This document shows, piece after piece, positions 10,590-19,487 of a DNA stretch of 64,000 bases. The first letter of the stretch is position 1, and each line of letters begins with the position of its first letter. The translations under genes were made by a program, and so were the position numbers. The stretch lies in contig JAQBOZ010000020.1 of NCBI GenBank assembly GCA_028287785.1, forward strand, positions 1 through 64,000, written 5' to 3'. Origin of the DNA: Chlorobiota bacterium. Lineage in GTDB: Bacteria; Bacteroidota; Ignavibacteria; OLB7. The notes beneath the pieces are model-generated. The model was not told the origin of the DNA and did not search any database. It worked only from the letters and a program-made list of their open reading frames with translations.

Positions 10590-10722
10590 GGTAGTGACTC
10601 AGGTTGAGATACTGTAGATGATGCCCGGAGTCATATCTCCGGCATCCGTCTTCCCAGCCCCATCGGGGCGTGCCGGTTGTAGCATCGCCACGCCTCCCAT
10701 GATTCCAGGCTCCAGAGGCTCC
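10590..10722 (-). repeat. Intergenic palindromic repeat A, copy 3 (inverted, truncated)
   Basis: Reading leftward, this copy has the terminal GAGTCACTACC, the CCCCGATGGGG palindrome, the CAACCGGCACG block and ATCATGGGAGG. Its large inverted pair is lost and replaced by a degenerate CCAGGCTCCAGAGGCTCC. Beyond it the sequence passes directly into the start-less Cys-rich frame at 10795. Apart from this copy, the gap 10382-10794 holds nothing recognisable. Confidence 0.75.
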
Positions 10723-10794
10723 ATGCCAGGGGAAGCGGGGATTACTTCTTCACCCGAAGCGACCGTGTCACCTATGGCATTTCCAACCGTCTGA

Positions 10795-11289
10795 CCTCCG
10801 CACGATGGATGGCTCATAGCCGGCAATGCCTTCGGGCGTGGTGCGATACCGCCCCCACCTCCATTCGCCGGACTCGGAAATGCAGGGAACTGGCTGGGGG
10901 ATGGAGGCAGTGGACCTCTGAGTGGATTCGAGCATACGCCCGGAGAAGGACTTGACGGCGAGGGTATCGGTGGCGGACCTGGTGGATGTGACGGTTGCGG
11001 CGGATGGGGAAGCTGGAGCGGATGGGAATGGGACCCCGGCACCGGGCATACAGACCATCCACACCCTGATCCGCATAACTGCCCCGGATCGTGCCGGGTT
11101 TGCATAAACGATGAGTGCGTCAATCAATGCTGGTGTGAACTCATCAAGCCCGCAAGCTGTTACTTCGATGAGGGATGGGCAGCGTTCGGCGACTGCATAA
11201 TGTTTGAGTACGATGAACAATGGCCGTCAGATCAATGCCGAAATACAGGAGATGAATGTCTCGGGTTTTGGCATAATGTGCCACGGTAA
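10795..11289 (+). pseudogene. Start-less Gly/Cys-rich open frame, probable 3' remnant of an exported protein gene
   Basis: An open frame of about 164 codons bounded by TGA (10792) and TAA (11287) has no ATG or GTG in its first two thirds, so it is not a complete gene. The first part is a Gly/Pro-rich linker (GLDGEGIGGGP, CDGCGGWGSW, WEWDPGTGHTDH). The last 70 residues have closely spaced cysteines: CPGSCRVCINDECVNQCWC, ASCYFDEGW, FGDCIMFEYDEQW, QCRNTGDECLG. That spacing is not expected by chance and suggests a disulfide-rich secreted tail. Repeat A copy 3 ends about 70 bases upstream, so the 5' part was probably lost near that element. A Pro-rich frame on the opposite strand is, in my view, its shadow. 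The family was not recognised. Confidence 0.5.
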
Positions 11290-11326
11290 TGAGTTTCATG
11301 TACCAGGATGACCCGTTGAAATAACA

Positions 11327-11355
11327 TCGCCGATGGCACCAGGCACCATCGGCGA
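11327..11355. terminator. Hairpin between convergent ends
   Basis: A 10-base stem (TCGCCGATGG paired with CCATCGGCGA) lies just downstream of both the Cys-rich frame and the leftward metallophosphoesterase gene. There is no T-run, so termination is only inferred. Confidence 0.5.
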
Positions 11356-11358
11356 AGA

Positions 11359-12540
11359 TCAGGCGGCCCGTCCGTCGGTAAGCGTCACCACGGTGATCTC
11401 CGAACGCGCCCCGAGGCGGACCGGAGGCCCCCAGTAGCCGGTTCCCTTGCTGACATAGATCCACTTGCCATCGGGACGATGGAGGCCGGAGAGATAGGGC
11501 TGATCGAGCGTGGTTGCCAGATTCCACGGGAAGAACTGCCCGCCGTGCGTATGGCCGGAGAGCATCAGGTCGAACTGAACCGAACCGGTCTGCCTGAGCG
11601 TTTTCGGCTGATGCGCGAGGAAGATCCTGACCAGACCCTCGGGGGCGTCCCTGAACGCGGCGACCGGATCGGATGTATGCGACGGCAGATAGTTCCCCCC
11701 CGTGTAATCGGTGACGCCGCCGAGGACGATCGACGCGCCATCGCGCTGGAGAATCCTGTGCTCGTTGAGAAGGACATCGTATCCCAGCCGCCGCACCTCG
11801 GCCACCCACGCCTCCACGCCGGAATAATATTCGTGGTTGCCGGTGATAAAGAATTTTCCATACGGCGCGCTCAGCCCGGCAAGCGGCGCAACGGCATCGC
11901 GCAGATGCGGGACCGATCCGTCGGCGATATCGCCGGTGAACGCGATCATATCCGGCTTCAGCGCGCGAACCTCCTCCACAACCGTCTCGATCCACTCCCT
12001 GCCGACCGTAAGCCCGGCGTGGAGATCGGTGATCTGAACGATGCGGAACCCGACAAACTCCTTCGGCAGCCTCTCGATCGGCACGGTGACCTCCACGATC
12101 CCCGGCCGCCGCCGCGCCTCGAACGCCCCGTACGCCGTCACCGTCGTCGCAAGGCCGAGGACGCCAAGATTGGTGACCTGCAGAAGATGCGCCCGCCGCG
12201 CCTTGTCCACCGGCGATTCCTCCCGCGCCCCCTTCGCAAACCGTGAACGGACCCATGCGATGCCGCGCGAGCCGCCCCAGACGATATCCCGTGCCAGCAG
12301 CAGAAAGAAGAGCGAGGAGAGAAGCCCGAGCGATGGATAGCCTATCCACGAGAGGGCGCTGCTCCACGATTCCAGGCTCCTGCTCAACATCACGCACGCG
12401 ATGATGACGGCCCCCCACGCGAAGAGCGCAACCCAGAGTATCCGCTTTGTTCGCGGCGCCAGGCTGGTAGTCCGGATAAACCGGCGCCCGAGATAGAAGA
12501 ATGCCAGCACGAAGAGGAGTACGATGATCCAGATGAACAT
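11359..12540 (-). CDS. Membrane-anchored metallophosphoesterase (YkuE-like)
   Basis: A 393-residue protein with three to four hydrophobic helices in the first 150 residues, followed by a calcineurin-type phosphoesterase domain. The dinuclear metal motifs are all present: DLHAG, GDIAD, GNHEYY, LAHQP and GHTHGGQ. By similarity to the YkuE class it may act on a phosphoester in the envelope, for example a lipid or nucleotide headgroup, but the substrate is not shown by sequence. It lies downstream of the ABC exporter pair but is separated from it by a terminator at 12685, so it probably has its own promoter. Confidence 0.9.
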   Translation of the reverse strand: MFIWIIVLLFVLAFFYLGRRFIRTTSLAPRTKRILWVALFAWGAVIIACVMLSRSLESWSSALSWIGYPSLGLLSSLFFLLLARDIVWGGSRGIAWVRSRFAKGAREESPVDKARRAHLLQVTNLGVLGLATTVTAYGAFEARRRPGIVEVTVPIERLPKEFVGFRIVQITDLHAGLTVGREWIETVVEEVRALKPDMIAFTGDIADGSVPHLRDAVAPLAGLSAPYGKFFITGNHEYYSGVEAWVAEVRRLGYDVLLNEHRILQRDGASIVLGGVTDYTGGNYLPSHTSDPVAAFRDAPEGLVRIFLAHQPKTLRQTGSVQFDLMLSGHTHGGQFFPWNLATTLDQPYLSGLHRPDGKWIYVSKGTGYWGPPVRLGARSEITVVTLTDGRAA

Positions 12541-12684
12541 GGCTGCCGCTGCTGTGTTATATGTCCGCGCCGGAACCGGCCGGTCCGCATATGCCGTGGC
12601 CGAACCTACGGTAATTCGGGGAATGGAGCATCGCCATGCCGATGTTGCTCGATTCCCGGCTCACCCGGACTGTTCACCAACGAA

Positions 12685-12711
12685 ACAGGCCCGCCATAAC
12701 GACGGGCCTGT
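12685..12711 (-). terminator. Terminator of the ABC exporter operon
   Basis: A 9-base stem (ACAGGCCCG paired with CGGGCCTGT) lies 40 bases past the stop of the permease gene. Confidence 0.75.
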
Positions 12712-12750
12712 GGCATATCGGAGATCATCATTACAGGGACATCCCATCGC

Positions 12751-13503
12751 TCAGGTCTGTATCCGGCGGAAGCAGACCGTGCCGAACGCTATCAGCGCGA
12801 CCATCGTTATCCCGAGCGCCGCGAAATCGGTCGCCAGGCCGTAATGGCTCTGGTTGATGAGCGTTCCCCGCAGCGCATCCACGGCATAGGAGAGCGGGTT
12901 GAACATGGCGATGATCTTCAGGGCGGGCGGGGCGCTGTCCAGCGGATAGAGGGAGCTTGAGAGAAAGTAAAGTGGAAAGATGATAAAGTTGTTGACCGCC
13001 TGAAAGCCAGGCATGTTATCGATGATCGAGCCGAGGCCGGCGCCCAGGCTCGTCATGCCGATGGCGAGCATCGCCATGATGGCGAAGGCGACCAGCGTGA
13101 GCGGCAGGCTGTAGGGACGGAAGCCGATCGCCAGGGAGACGAGGAGCACCAGCGCCCCCTGGAGAAAGCCCGTCGTGGCGCCTCCCAGCACGCTTCCGAG
13201 CAGGATCGTCAGCCGGGGAACGGGGGCCACCAGCAATTCCTTCAGAAAGCCGAGCATCCGGTCGAAAAGGATGTTGACGCCCCAGAAGATCGAGGCGAAG
13301 AGGATGGTCTGCACGATCACCCCCGGCACCAGGAACTGGATATAATCCCCCTTCCCCGCGCGCGCGAACACCGATCCCAGCCCATAGCCAAGCGCCAGCA
13401 GAAAGAGGAGCGGTTGCCCCACGGCCCCCACCACGCGCGATTTCGAACGGCCATATTTCTTCAACTGCCGGAGCCACAGAACGTAAATCACTCTCATCAT
13501 CAT
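12751..13503 (-). CDS. ABC-2 type exporter permease
   Basis: A 250-residue integral membrane protein with about six transmembrane helices and the ABC-2 signature region (NPLSYAVDALRG, then GTLINQSHYG) near the C-terminus. It resembles the DrrB/NodJ permease class that exports drugs, polysaccharides or lipids. Its ATG overlaps the stop of the upstream ATPase gene by four bases (ATGA), and the CAGGAGGAG ribosome site lies inside the end of the ATPase gene, so the two are translationally coupled. Confidence 0.92.
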   Translation of the reverse strand: MMMRVIYVLWLRQLKKYGRSKSRVVGAVGQPLLFLLALGYGLGSVFARAGKGDYIQFLVPGVIVQTILFASIFWGVNILFDRMLGFLKELLVAPVPRLTILLGSVLGGATTGFLQGALVLLVSLAIGFRPYSLPLTLVAFAIMAMLAIGMTSLGAGLGSIIDNMPGFQAVNNFIIFPLYFLSSSLYPLDSAPPALKIIAMFNPLSYAVDALRGTLINQSHYGLATDFAALGITMVALIAFGTVCFRRIQT

Positions 13504-14306
13504 CTCCTCCTGGCGCGCATGTGAGCGCGCATGTTATCCCCGGCGCTGACCTCCTCGTCGCGAATCGCCTTGCCGGTCAGGGCCAGATATGCTCCTTCGA
13601 GCGAATCGGTTCCGGTCTGTTGCCGAAGCTCATCGACGGTCCCCATCGCAACGATCTTCCCGCGGTCGACGATGCCGATCCGGTCGGCGATATCCTCCGC
13701 CTCCTCCAGATAATGCGTCGTGAAGAAGATGGTCATCTTCCTGTCGCGGCTCAGCTCGCGAACGTAGGCCCAGAGGACGTTGCGCGTCTGCGTATCGAGG
13801 CCGAGCGTCGGCTCATCGAGGAAGAGGATCTGCGGCTCGTGCAGAAGCCCGCGCGCGATCTCCAGCCGGCGCTTCATCCCGCCGGAAAACGTCTTCACGT
13901 AACTGCCACGGCGGGCGTCCAGCTCCACGAGCTTCAGCAGCATATCGATCCGCTCGTTCAGCATCGCGCGCGGCAGGCCGTAGAGAACGGCATGAAGCTC
14001 CATGTTCTCGTACGCGGTCAGCTCATCGTCAAGGCTCGGGTCCTGGAAGACAACCCCGAACGCTTTGCGCGCCGCAGCCTGCTCCCGCACCACATCCTTC
14101 CCGGCCAGGCGGAGCGTGCCGGAGGTGGGCCTGAGAAGTGTTGTGAGCATTTTGATCGTGGTGCTCTTGCCGGCGCCGTTCGGCCCGAGAAAAGCGAAAA
14201 TCTCGCCGGGATAAACCTCGAAACTGATATCATCCACGGCCGTCACATCGCCGAAGCTCTTTGTGACATGATCGACCGCGATGGTGGGGGAATTCATATT
14301 CTCCAC
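13500..14306 (-). CDS. ABC exporter ATPase (DrrA-like)
   Basis: A 268-residue nucleotide-binding subunit with Walker A GPNGAGKST, Q-loop VVFQDPSLDDELT, signature FSGGMKRRLEIARGL, Walker B ILFLDEPTLGLD and H-loop FFTTHYLEEAED. The C-terminal extension after VDELRQQTGTDSLEGAYLAL is typical of the daunorubicin-resistance family. It would energise the permease encoded just downstream. The GTG at 14306 is preferred because AGGAG lies five bases before it; an ATG three codons later has no well-spaced site. The cargo is unknown. Confidence 0.93.
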   Translation of the reverse strand: MENMNSPTIAVDHVTKSFGDVTAVDDISFEVYPGEIFAFLGPNGAGKSTTIKMLTTLLRPTSGTLRLAGKDVVREQAAARKAFGVVFQDPSLDDELTAYENMELHAVLYGLPRAMLNERIDMLLKLVELDARRGSYVKTFSGGMKRRLEIARGLLHEPQILFLDEPTLGLDTQTRNVLWAYVRELSRDRKMTIFFTTHYLEEAEDIADRIGIVDRGKIVAMGTVDELRQQTGTDSLEGAYLALTGKAIRDEEVSAGDNMRAHMRARRR

Positions 14307-14481
14307 GCTCTCTCCTGTGCTTCGCCGGTTGCGCCGTCATACCGACGGACGCGCGCGGCTGAAAGGGATGGTACACCGGCGGCGGGCCGGGGAAACCGCA
14401 AACATACCATGAGGAGCCGATACGGCCAATATCGAGAAAGAGATGGCAGTGATTCAGTTTGAATTCAGCCTCGCGATCTCT

Positions 14482-14665
14482 TGAACGATCATCGATCCGG
14501 TCTTCACTCTTCAAGCTCCAGAGGAGCGCGCCATCCCCCCATCCATGAAGATATGGTACGCTCCGATGGAGCTTGAGATCATGGGAGGCGTGGCATTGCT
14601 ACAGCCGGCTCGCCCCGATGGGGCTGGAAAGGCGGATGCTTTCGATGATTCCGGGCATCACGAAA
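14482..14665 (+). repeat. Intergenic palindromic repeat A, copy 4
   Basis: This copy has the upstream block GAACGATCATCGATCC, the left arm AAGCTCCAGAGGAGCG at 14512, the right arm GGTACGCTCCGATGGAGCTT at about 14555-14574, ATCATGGGAGG and the CCCCGATGGGG palindrome; the GAGTCACTACC end is missing. The gap 14307-14689 between the ABC operon and the cupin gene contains this copy and otherwise only promoter space. Confidence 0.8.
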
Positions 14666-14689
14666 GGAGATCCGGGCGATGATGCGCCA

Positions 14690-15064
14690 TCAATCGCCGG
14701 TCGGCTGAATCCCGCTGGTCTCCATCATCAGCATCACGGTCTTTTTCGGCGCGCGCGGGCGGTGCATCACCCCCTTCGGTATCGTGACCCCCTGGTTCGG
14801 CTCCAGCTCGATCGTCCGGTCATCCTCCAGATCGATAAAGAGCTTTCCCTGAAGCACGAAGAAGAACTCATCATCATCGTCATGCTTGTGCCAGTGGAAC
14901 TCCCCTTCCACGATGCCGATCCGCACCACGCTCTCGTTCACCTTCGTAAGCGTCTGGTTGAACCATTTCTCCGTGCATCCGGCGACAATGGTGGGGATGT
15001 CGATCAGTTCCAGCGCGTTGTAGCGCACGTCCAGATTGATGTTGTAGTCGTGACTGGTGCTCAT
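14690..15064 (-). CDS. Single-domain cupin protein
   Basis: A 124-residue cupin. Motif 1 is GEFHWHKHDDDDEFFFVLQG (metal ligands HxH and E) and motif 2 is PNQGVTIPKGVMHRP (the second His). Small cupins of this type include sugar-binding, dioxygenase and metal-storage proteins; no substrate can be assigned. It is a monocistronic leftward gene with a short leader. Confidence 0.88.
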   Translation of the reverse strand: MSTSHDYNINLDVRYNALELIDIPTIVAGCTEKWFNQTLTKVNESVVRIGIVEGEFHWHKHDDDDEFFFVLQGKLFIDLEDDRTIELEPNQGVTIPKGVMHRPRAPKKTVMLMMETSGIQPTGD

Positions 15065-15260
15065 GGCATGTGCAATAGAGTTCGATGATTTTGGAGAGGT
15101 TCCCCTCCGGGGCAGATTTCCATTGATGCCGCGAATGTACCACGGAGAACCGCATCCCCCATAATCCCCGACGCCCCGAATGCCATTGACATCTCTCCGG
15201 CTTCCCCGCTATCCTTGCGCCTCCTGAACGCTCGACATGCTCATTTTATTCCGATCCATC

Positions 15261-15974
15261 ATGCGCGTCCTCCTCTGTCTCCTCCTGCTCTTCCCTCCCA
15301 TGTGCGCCCGGAGCCAGAGCTTCGTCTATGCCCCATCGATCACGCTGCCGGCGCGACCGATGGAGACCGGAGAAACCGAGGTTCGCGGCGGCGGCGCGAT
15401 GCTGGCCGAAACCCGGCCGCGATGGGCGAAAGGGATCGCCACAGCTGGGGGGGAGATATCGATCCGTCACGCCCTGGGGAATCGTCTGACGCTGGGGATC
15501 AAGGGATGGGCCGATCCCGATGGGCTTTCCGCCGGGGAACCGCTCAGGAGCGGCATCTGCGCCGATGCGCTGGTGACCCTCCCCGCCTCCGATTCCAATC
15601 GACAGATGGCGCTGATGCCTCGCGCAGCCATCATCCTGGATGGGAACCGGTTGCAGGGATGGGGAACGGAAGTGGCGCTCGCGATATGGCTCCCTCATTT
15701 CGGCCCGCTGGCCCCCTACTGCGGGCTTGGCCTGATGGCGGGGTTCCGAACCGTGACGCGTGAGGGGAGCGGCCCGCTGGCGGCCTTCAATATCTCCCCT
15801 GGTCCTTATCCAAGCTGGGGATATGGCGTGGGCTGCAACCTGGGGGGATCGGTCGAACTGGGAGCCGGAGCCGGCCTCTACCTGGAACTGGCGGCGGCGG
15901 TGCAGACCAATCTCTACTCCGGCGAGACCCGCCTTGCGATCCTCCCCGCCGCCGGGATTGCCTGGAGATTTTAA
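15261..15974 (+). CDS. Exported protein, probable outer-membrane beta-barrel
   Basis: About 237 residues with a signal peptide (MRVLLCLLLLFPPMCARSQ). The remainder shows barrel-like strands (EISIRHALGNRLTLGIKGWA, MALMPRAAIILDG, WGTEVALAIWLPHFG, APYCGLGLMAGFRTV, LYLELAAAVQTNLY) and ends in AGIAWRF, with the C-terminal Phe expected of an outer-membrane protein. An in-frame ATG eight codons upstream (15237) is an alternative start. The antiporter gene begins 26 bases later, so they may share a transcript. No named family was recognised. Confidence 0.65.
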   Translation: MRVLLCLLLLFPPMCARSQSFVYAPSITLPARPMETGETEVRGGGAMLAETRPRWAKGIATAGGEISIRHALGNRLTLGIKGWADPDGLSAGEPLRSGICADALVTLPASDSNRQMALMPRAAIILDGNRLQGWGTEVALAIWLPHFGPLAPYCGLGLMAGFRTVTREGSGPLAAFNISPGPYPSWGYGVGCNLGGSVELGAGAGLYLELAAAVQTNLYSGETRLAILPAAGIAWRF

Positions 15975-16000
15975 GCATCCATCGGCCTATCTTCCCGACG

Positions 16001-17512
16001 ATGAATTATTCGGTCGAAACCATATTCGTGATCGCGGGAATCCTTCTGCTGATCAGCATCGTCTCCAGCAAGCTGACGCGACGATTCGGGATTCCCACGC
16101 TGCTCCTCTTTCTGGTGATCGGCATGGCGGCCGGCTCGGAGGGGATCGGAGGCATTCCGTTCGACGATGCCGGCCTGGCGCAGCGGCTGGGAGTAACGGC
16201 GCTGGTCATCATCCTCTTCACCGGCGGGCTCGATACCGACTGGAGGGAGGTGCGGCCGATCATCCTTCGCGCGCTCTCCCTGGCAACCGTCGGCGTGGCG
16301 GTGACGACCACGCTGGTGGGGCTGTTCGCCAGCCTGATGCTCGGCATCCCGCTGACCGAGGGGCTGCTCCTTGGGGCGATCGTCTCATCGACCGATGCCG
16401 CCGCCGTCCTCTCCGTCCTCCGCACGCAGAGCATCACCCTGACCGGCCGGCTTGGGCCGCTGCTTGAGCTTGAATCGGGGAGCAACGATCCGATGGCGGT
16501 CTTCCTCACCACAACGCTGATCGGTGTGCTGGGAGGATCGGCGATGGGGCCGGGCGGATACATCGCCGAGTTCCTTCTGGAGATGGCGGTGGGGGCGGCC
16601 CTGGGATGGATGCTGGGGCGTGGCGGCGTCTTCCTGATCAAACGGATCAGGCTCGATATCGAGGGGCTGTATCCGGTGCTGGCCCTGGCTCTGGCGCTCC
16701 TGATCTTCGGCGTTACCAGCTTCTGCCACGGCAGCGGGTTTCTCGCGGTCTATATCGCCGGCATCGTGATCGGCAACGGCGATATCCCCTACAAGCTGGC
16801 GCTCCGGCGCTTCAACGACGGGATGGCGTGGCTGATGCAGATCCTCATGTTTCTGACGCTCGGCCTGCTGGTCTATCCCTCCAGCCTGATCGCCGTGACC
16901 GGCGTGGGGCTGCTGGTGACGCTCTTCCTGATCGTGGTGGCGCGCCCGACGGCCGTGTTCCTCTCCCTGGCCCTCTCCCGGATGAGCATTCGCGAGAAGA
17001 CGCTCGTCTCATGGGTCGGCCTCCGTGGCGCCGTCCCGATCATCCTGGCGACCTTTCCGCTGATGGCGCATCTGCCGCGATCCGGCCTCTTCTTCAACCT
17101 GGTCTTCTTTATCGTCTTCGTCTCGGTGGTGCTTCAGGGGATGGCGCTGCCGGTGGTGGCGCGCTGGCTGCGGGTCGGCGAGGCGACCGATCAGCGCGCG
17201 CGGTCGCCGCTGGAGGTGGAGCGGACGGAGGGGATGGATGCGGAGCTGCTGGAGATCGATGTTGCCGATGGATCGCCGGCCGCCGGCAGCGCCATCAGGG
17301 ATCTACAGCTTCCGAAAGGGGCGCTGATCGTGCTGATCAACCGCGCCGACGAGTATATCGTGGCGAGAGGAACGGCGGTGATCGTCCCGGCGGACAGGCT
17401 TATAATCCTTGCCCCGCCCGTGCTGCACGGCCATATCGAGGAACTCCTCATGGCGGGGCGGGGCCGCGCGAAGGGGATATCATCGGGGCCGCCCACCGGC
17501 ATACCTCAATAG
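16001..17512 (+). CDS. K+/H+ antiporter, CPA1 family (NhaP2/CvrA-like)
   Basis: A 503-residue inner-membrane antiporter with about 12 transmembrane helices. The transport core carries FTGGLDTDW, SSTDAAAVLSVLR and the cation-site segment ELESGSNDPMAVFLT, plus GLRGAVPIILA. A soluble C-terminal RCK-C (TrkA-C) domain follows (LEIDVADGSPAAGSAIRDL to LIILAPP), as in NhaP2-type proteins that exchange K+ for protons to regulate pH and potassium. The stop overlaps by a few bases the stop of the convergent gene on the other strand. Confidence 0.92.
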   Translation: MNYSVETIFVIAGILLLISIVSSKLTRRFGIPTLLLFLVIGMAAGSEGIGGIPFDDAGLAQRLGVTALVIILFTGGLDTDWREVRPIILRALSLATVGVAVTTTLVGLFASLMLGIPLTEGLLLGAIVSSTDAAAVLSVLRTQSITLTGRLGPLLELESGSNDPMAVFLTTTLIGVLGGSAMGPGGYIAEFLLEMAVGAALGWMLGRGGVFLIKRIRLDIEGLYPVLALALALLIFGVTSFCHGSGFLAVYIAGIVIGNGDIPYKLALRRFNDGMAWLMQILMFLTLGLLVYPSSLIAVTGVGLLVTLFLIVVARPTAVFLSLALSRMSIREKTLVSWVGLRGAVPIILATFPLMAHLPRSGLFFNLVFFIVFVSVVLQGMALPVVARWLRVGEATDQRARSPLEVERTEGMDAELLEIDVADGSPAAGSAIRDLQLPKGALIVLINRADEYIVARGTAVIVPADRLIILAPPVLHGHIEELLMAGRGRAKGISSGPPTGIPQ

Positions 17513-18177
17513 GGAATCGGCCGGAATGCAAGCTCGGGCAGTTTCATATCGGGACAGGGGTTATCGACCTTCGGAAAACGATCGATTCGCTCGCTCGGGA
17601 TCATCAGCCATGTCCGCCCTCTCCCCTCGGCGCAGGAGCCGAAGCCCCAGTGCCAGATCGCCAGCCCGGTGGCGCGGTCGAGAATCCTCACGTCGATCGT
17701 GTTGAACGCGCCGGGATCATCGGCGCAATCCGTCAGCTTCAGAAACACCGTGGCGGTGGTGTCGCTGGGAACGGAAACCGCCCGGAGCAACGCCACCTCC
17801 GCCTCCAGTCGCCATCCGAACGTCAGCCGGTCGGCCGTCAGCACAATCGTCTCATTGTTCCCATCGCATGGATGATAGAGCACAAAAGCGGTGTCCGACA
17901 TCTCGATCCTGATCCAGTTCCGTGGAAATGTCATCTGATCGAACTGCGCGGGCTTCACCCCGGCGGAACGCGCGCGATAACGAACCAGCAGCGAGTCGAA
18001 GAGATGGCGATCGGCCACGGCGTTGTCGATGGGAGCAGGATCGGCTCCGGTCGCGACGATGATCGCCGGCGCCTGTGCCCGCGCGCCGATGGCGGATGCA
18101 AGGAGGATCATCGCCACGAGAACTCCGCGGTGAAGAAACCGGGAGCAACTGGACGCGGATGACTGGTGCATTGTCAT
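17506..18177 (-). CDS. Exported hypothetical protein
   Basis: About 223 residues with a signal peptide (HRGVLVAMILLASAIGARAQ). The body contains RNWIRIEMSDTAFVLYHPCD, LTFGWRLEAEVALLRAV, and a section with paired cysteines (TDCADDPG, GFGSCAEGRG, VDNPCPDM). No family was recognised. The frame is open further upstream, but only the ATGs at 18177 and 18171 place the signal peptide near the N-terminus. It is divergent from the HxlR gene. Confidence 0.65.
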   Translation of the reverse strand: MTMHQSSASSCSRFLHRGVLVAMILLASAIGARAQAPAIIVATGADPAPIDNAVADRHLFDSLLVRYRARSAGVKPAQFDQMTFPRNWIRIEMSDTAFVLYHPCDGNNETIVLTADRLTFGWRLEAEVALLRAVSVPSDTTATVFLKLTDCADDPGAFNTIDVRILDRATGLAIWHWGFGSCAEGRGRTWLMIPSERIDRFPKVDNPCPDMKLPELAFRPIPY

Positions 18178-18302
18178 GGGGAGTTGGGAGAGGGATACGA
18201 ATGATCCGTCACGCGACGGAGCGGCGGCATCATCAGGCGGCAATTTCCTACATTTCCTCCAGATGCCATCGGAGGATTTCATTCAATCAACGCATTCGTT
18301 CC

Positions 18303-18674
18303 ATGACATTCGCCATCAACGAGCGCAACTACAACTGCCCGCTGGAGCTGACGCTGAGCATCATCGGCGGAAAGTGGAAGATTCTGATCCTGGTGCTTCT
18401 CCGGCGACGGACGAAACGCTACGGCGAGCTTCGAAGCGATATCCCCGACATCACCCACAAGATGCTGGCACAGCAGCTCCGCGAGCTGGAACGCGACGGG
18501 ATGATTCATCGGCGCGCCTTCCCCGAGGTTCCCCCCAGAGTGGAGTATTCCCTGACGGCCGAGGGGGAGCGGCTGATCCCCGTGCTCCTGCAGATGGCCG
18601 ACTGGGGGATGCGCTATCATACCGGCGATCCGGCCGATCTCCCCGCGTCGAGCGGCGGCGATGCCGCGACCTGA
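18303..18674 (+). CDS. HxlR family transcriptional regulator
   Basis: A 123-residue DNA-binding protein with one winged helix of the HxlR/DUF24 type: CPLELTLSIIGGKWKILILV, YGELRSDIPDITHKMLAQQL, RELERDGMIHR and VEYSLTAEGERL. The single Cys near the N-terminus (NYNCPLE) is the residue that senses electrophiles in HypR/QorR-type members. It is tail-to-tail with an exported VOC-family gene, and HxlR proteins often regulate glyoxalase or quinone-detoxifying genes, but a regulatory link here is inference. Confidence 0.9.
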   Translation: MTFAINERNYNCPLELTLSIIGGKWKILILVLLRRRTKRYGELRSDIPDITHKMLAQQLRELERDGMIHRRAFPEVPPRVEYSLTAEGERLIPVLLQMADWGMRYHTGDPADLPASSGGDAAT

Positions 18675-18681
18675 TGATTGA

Positions 18682-19137
18682 TTATTTCGCCTGATGGAAG
18701 ACAATCGTATTGCCATCGGGGTCCACGATCGTCATCGTCTTCCGCCCATCCTCCACGCTCTCCTCCCTTACCTTCCCGCCGGATGCCCTGACGCGCGCCG
18801 CCGCGCCGTCGATATCGCTTACGACGATATCGTACTGAAGCCGGCTCTGCTCCGCCACGACGCCGGCGAGGGTGTTCGGGCAGAAGAGCGTGTTCTGGCC
18901 GAGCAGCATCCCGGAGTAGAGCTTTGTGCCACCGCCGTCGAACGGCTCGAACTTCATCTGAAAGACATTCTCGTAGAAGGCCACCATCGTTTCGACGTTG
19001 GTGATGGCGTAGGTAATCCGCGCCACGCGGAATGCGGGAGGATCGGTGCTCATGCCTGGTTCTCCTGGATTTTGTTGAGCGGAGGCGGACATGGCGGAAA
19101 GCCAGAGGGCCGCGATGGCGATGTAGAGGAGCTTCAT
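18682..19137 (-). CDS. Exported VOC (glyoxalase/bleomycin-resistance) family protein
   Basis: About 151 residues: a signal peptide (MKLLYIAIAALWLSAMSASA) followed by a complete vicinal-oxygen-chelate fold, from RVARITYAITNVETMVAFYE to TMTIVDPDGNTIVFHQ. VOC proteins are usually cytoplasmic, so the leader is unusual and suggests a periplasmic role. The first metal-ligand position of glyoxalase I (a His or Gln early in the first strand) is not obvious, so this need not be a glyoxalase. The start is the ATG at 19137; longer open frame upstream is non-coding. Confidence 0.85.
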   Translation of the reverse strand: MKLLYIAIAALWLSAMSASAQQNPGEPGMSTDPPAFRVARITYAITNVETMVAFYENVFQMKFEPFDGGGTKLYSGMLLGQNTLFCPNTLAGVVAEQSRLQYDIVVSDIDGAAARVRASGGKVREESVEDGRKTMTIVDPDGNTIVFHQAK

Positions 19138-19349
19138 GGTCGATATCAGTGATTGTTGGCGTGGCCGGGATCGCACGCTGCCGGTTGCGGGACAAACATA
19201 GCCCCCGGCCGGACCACCGCGCAAGAACGCACCGGAAAGTAGGATACGCACCAGCCGGTGCGTATCGGCTCCGCCATCGACTGAACAACGCGGGCGACCC
19301 TTCCGATTCGGAAGAGCCGCCCGCGCCGCGAACATATCACGCCGGCCTG

Positions 19350-19487
19350 TCAGAAGCGATGGTAGAGCTTCCGTATCGCGAACATCAGGAGCATGCCAAC
19401 GGCCAGCCCGATGATAAACGGCTCCATCCATACCAGAAGTTCGGAACGGTGTGCAACCTGGGCGAGAACAAATGTGAATGGCTTCAT
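19350..19487 (-). CDS. Small single-pass membrane protein
   Basis: A 45-residue protein, MKPFTFVLAQVAHRSELLV followed by a hydrophobic helix (EPFIIGLAVGMLLMFAI) and a basic tail RKLYHRF, giving a short single-pass topology. GGAGA lies about seven bases before the ATG. No family was recognised. The good ribosome site and clear helix support a real gene, but its size keeps confidence moderate. Confidence 0.5.
   Translation of the reverse strand: MKPFTFVLAQVAHRSELLVWMEPFIIGLAVGMLLMFAIRKLYHRF

Noticed and set aside
10599-11123. Leftward Pro/Ser-rich open frame
   Set aside because: Mirrors the Gly-rich coding on the plus strand and runs into repeat A; composition explains it without a gene.
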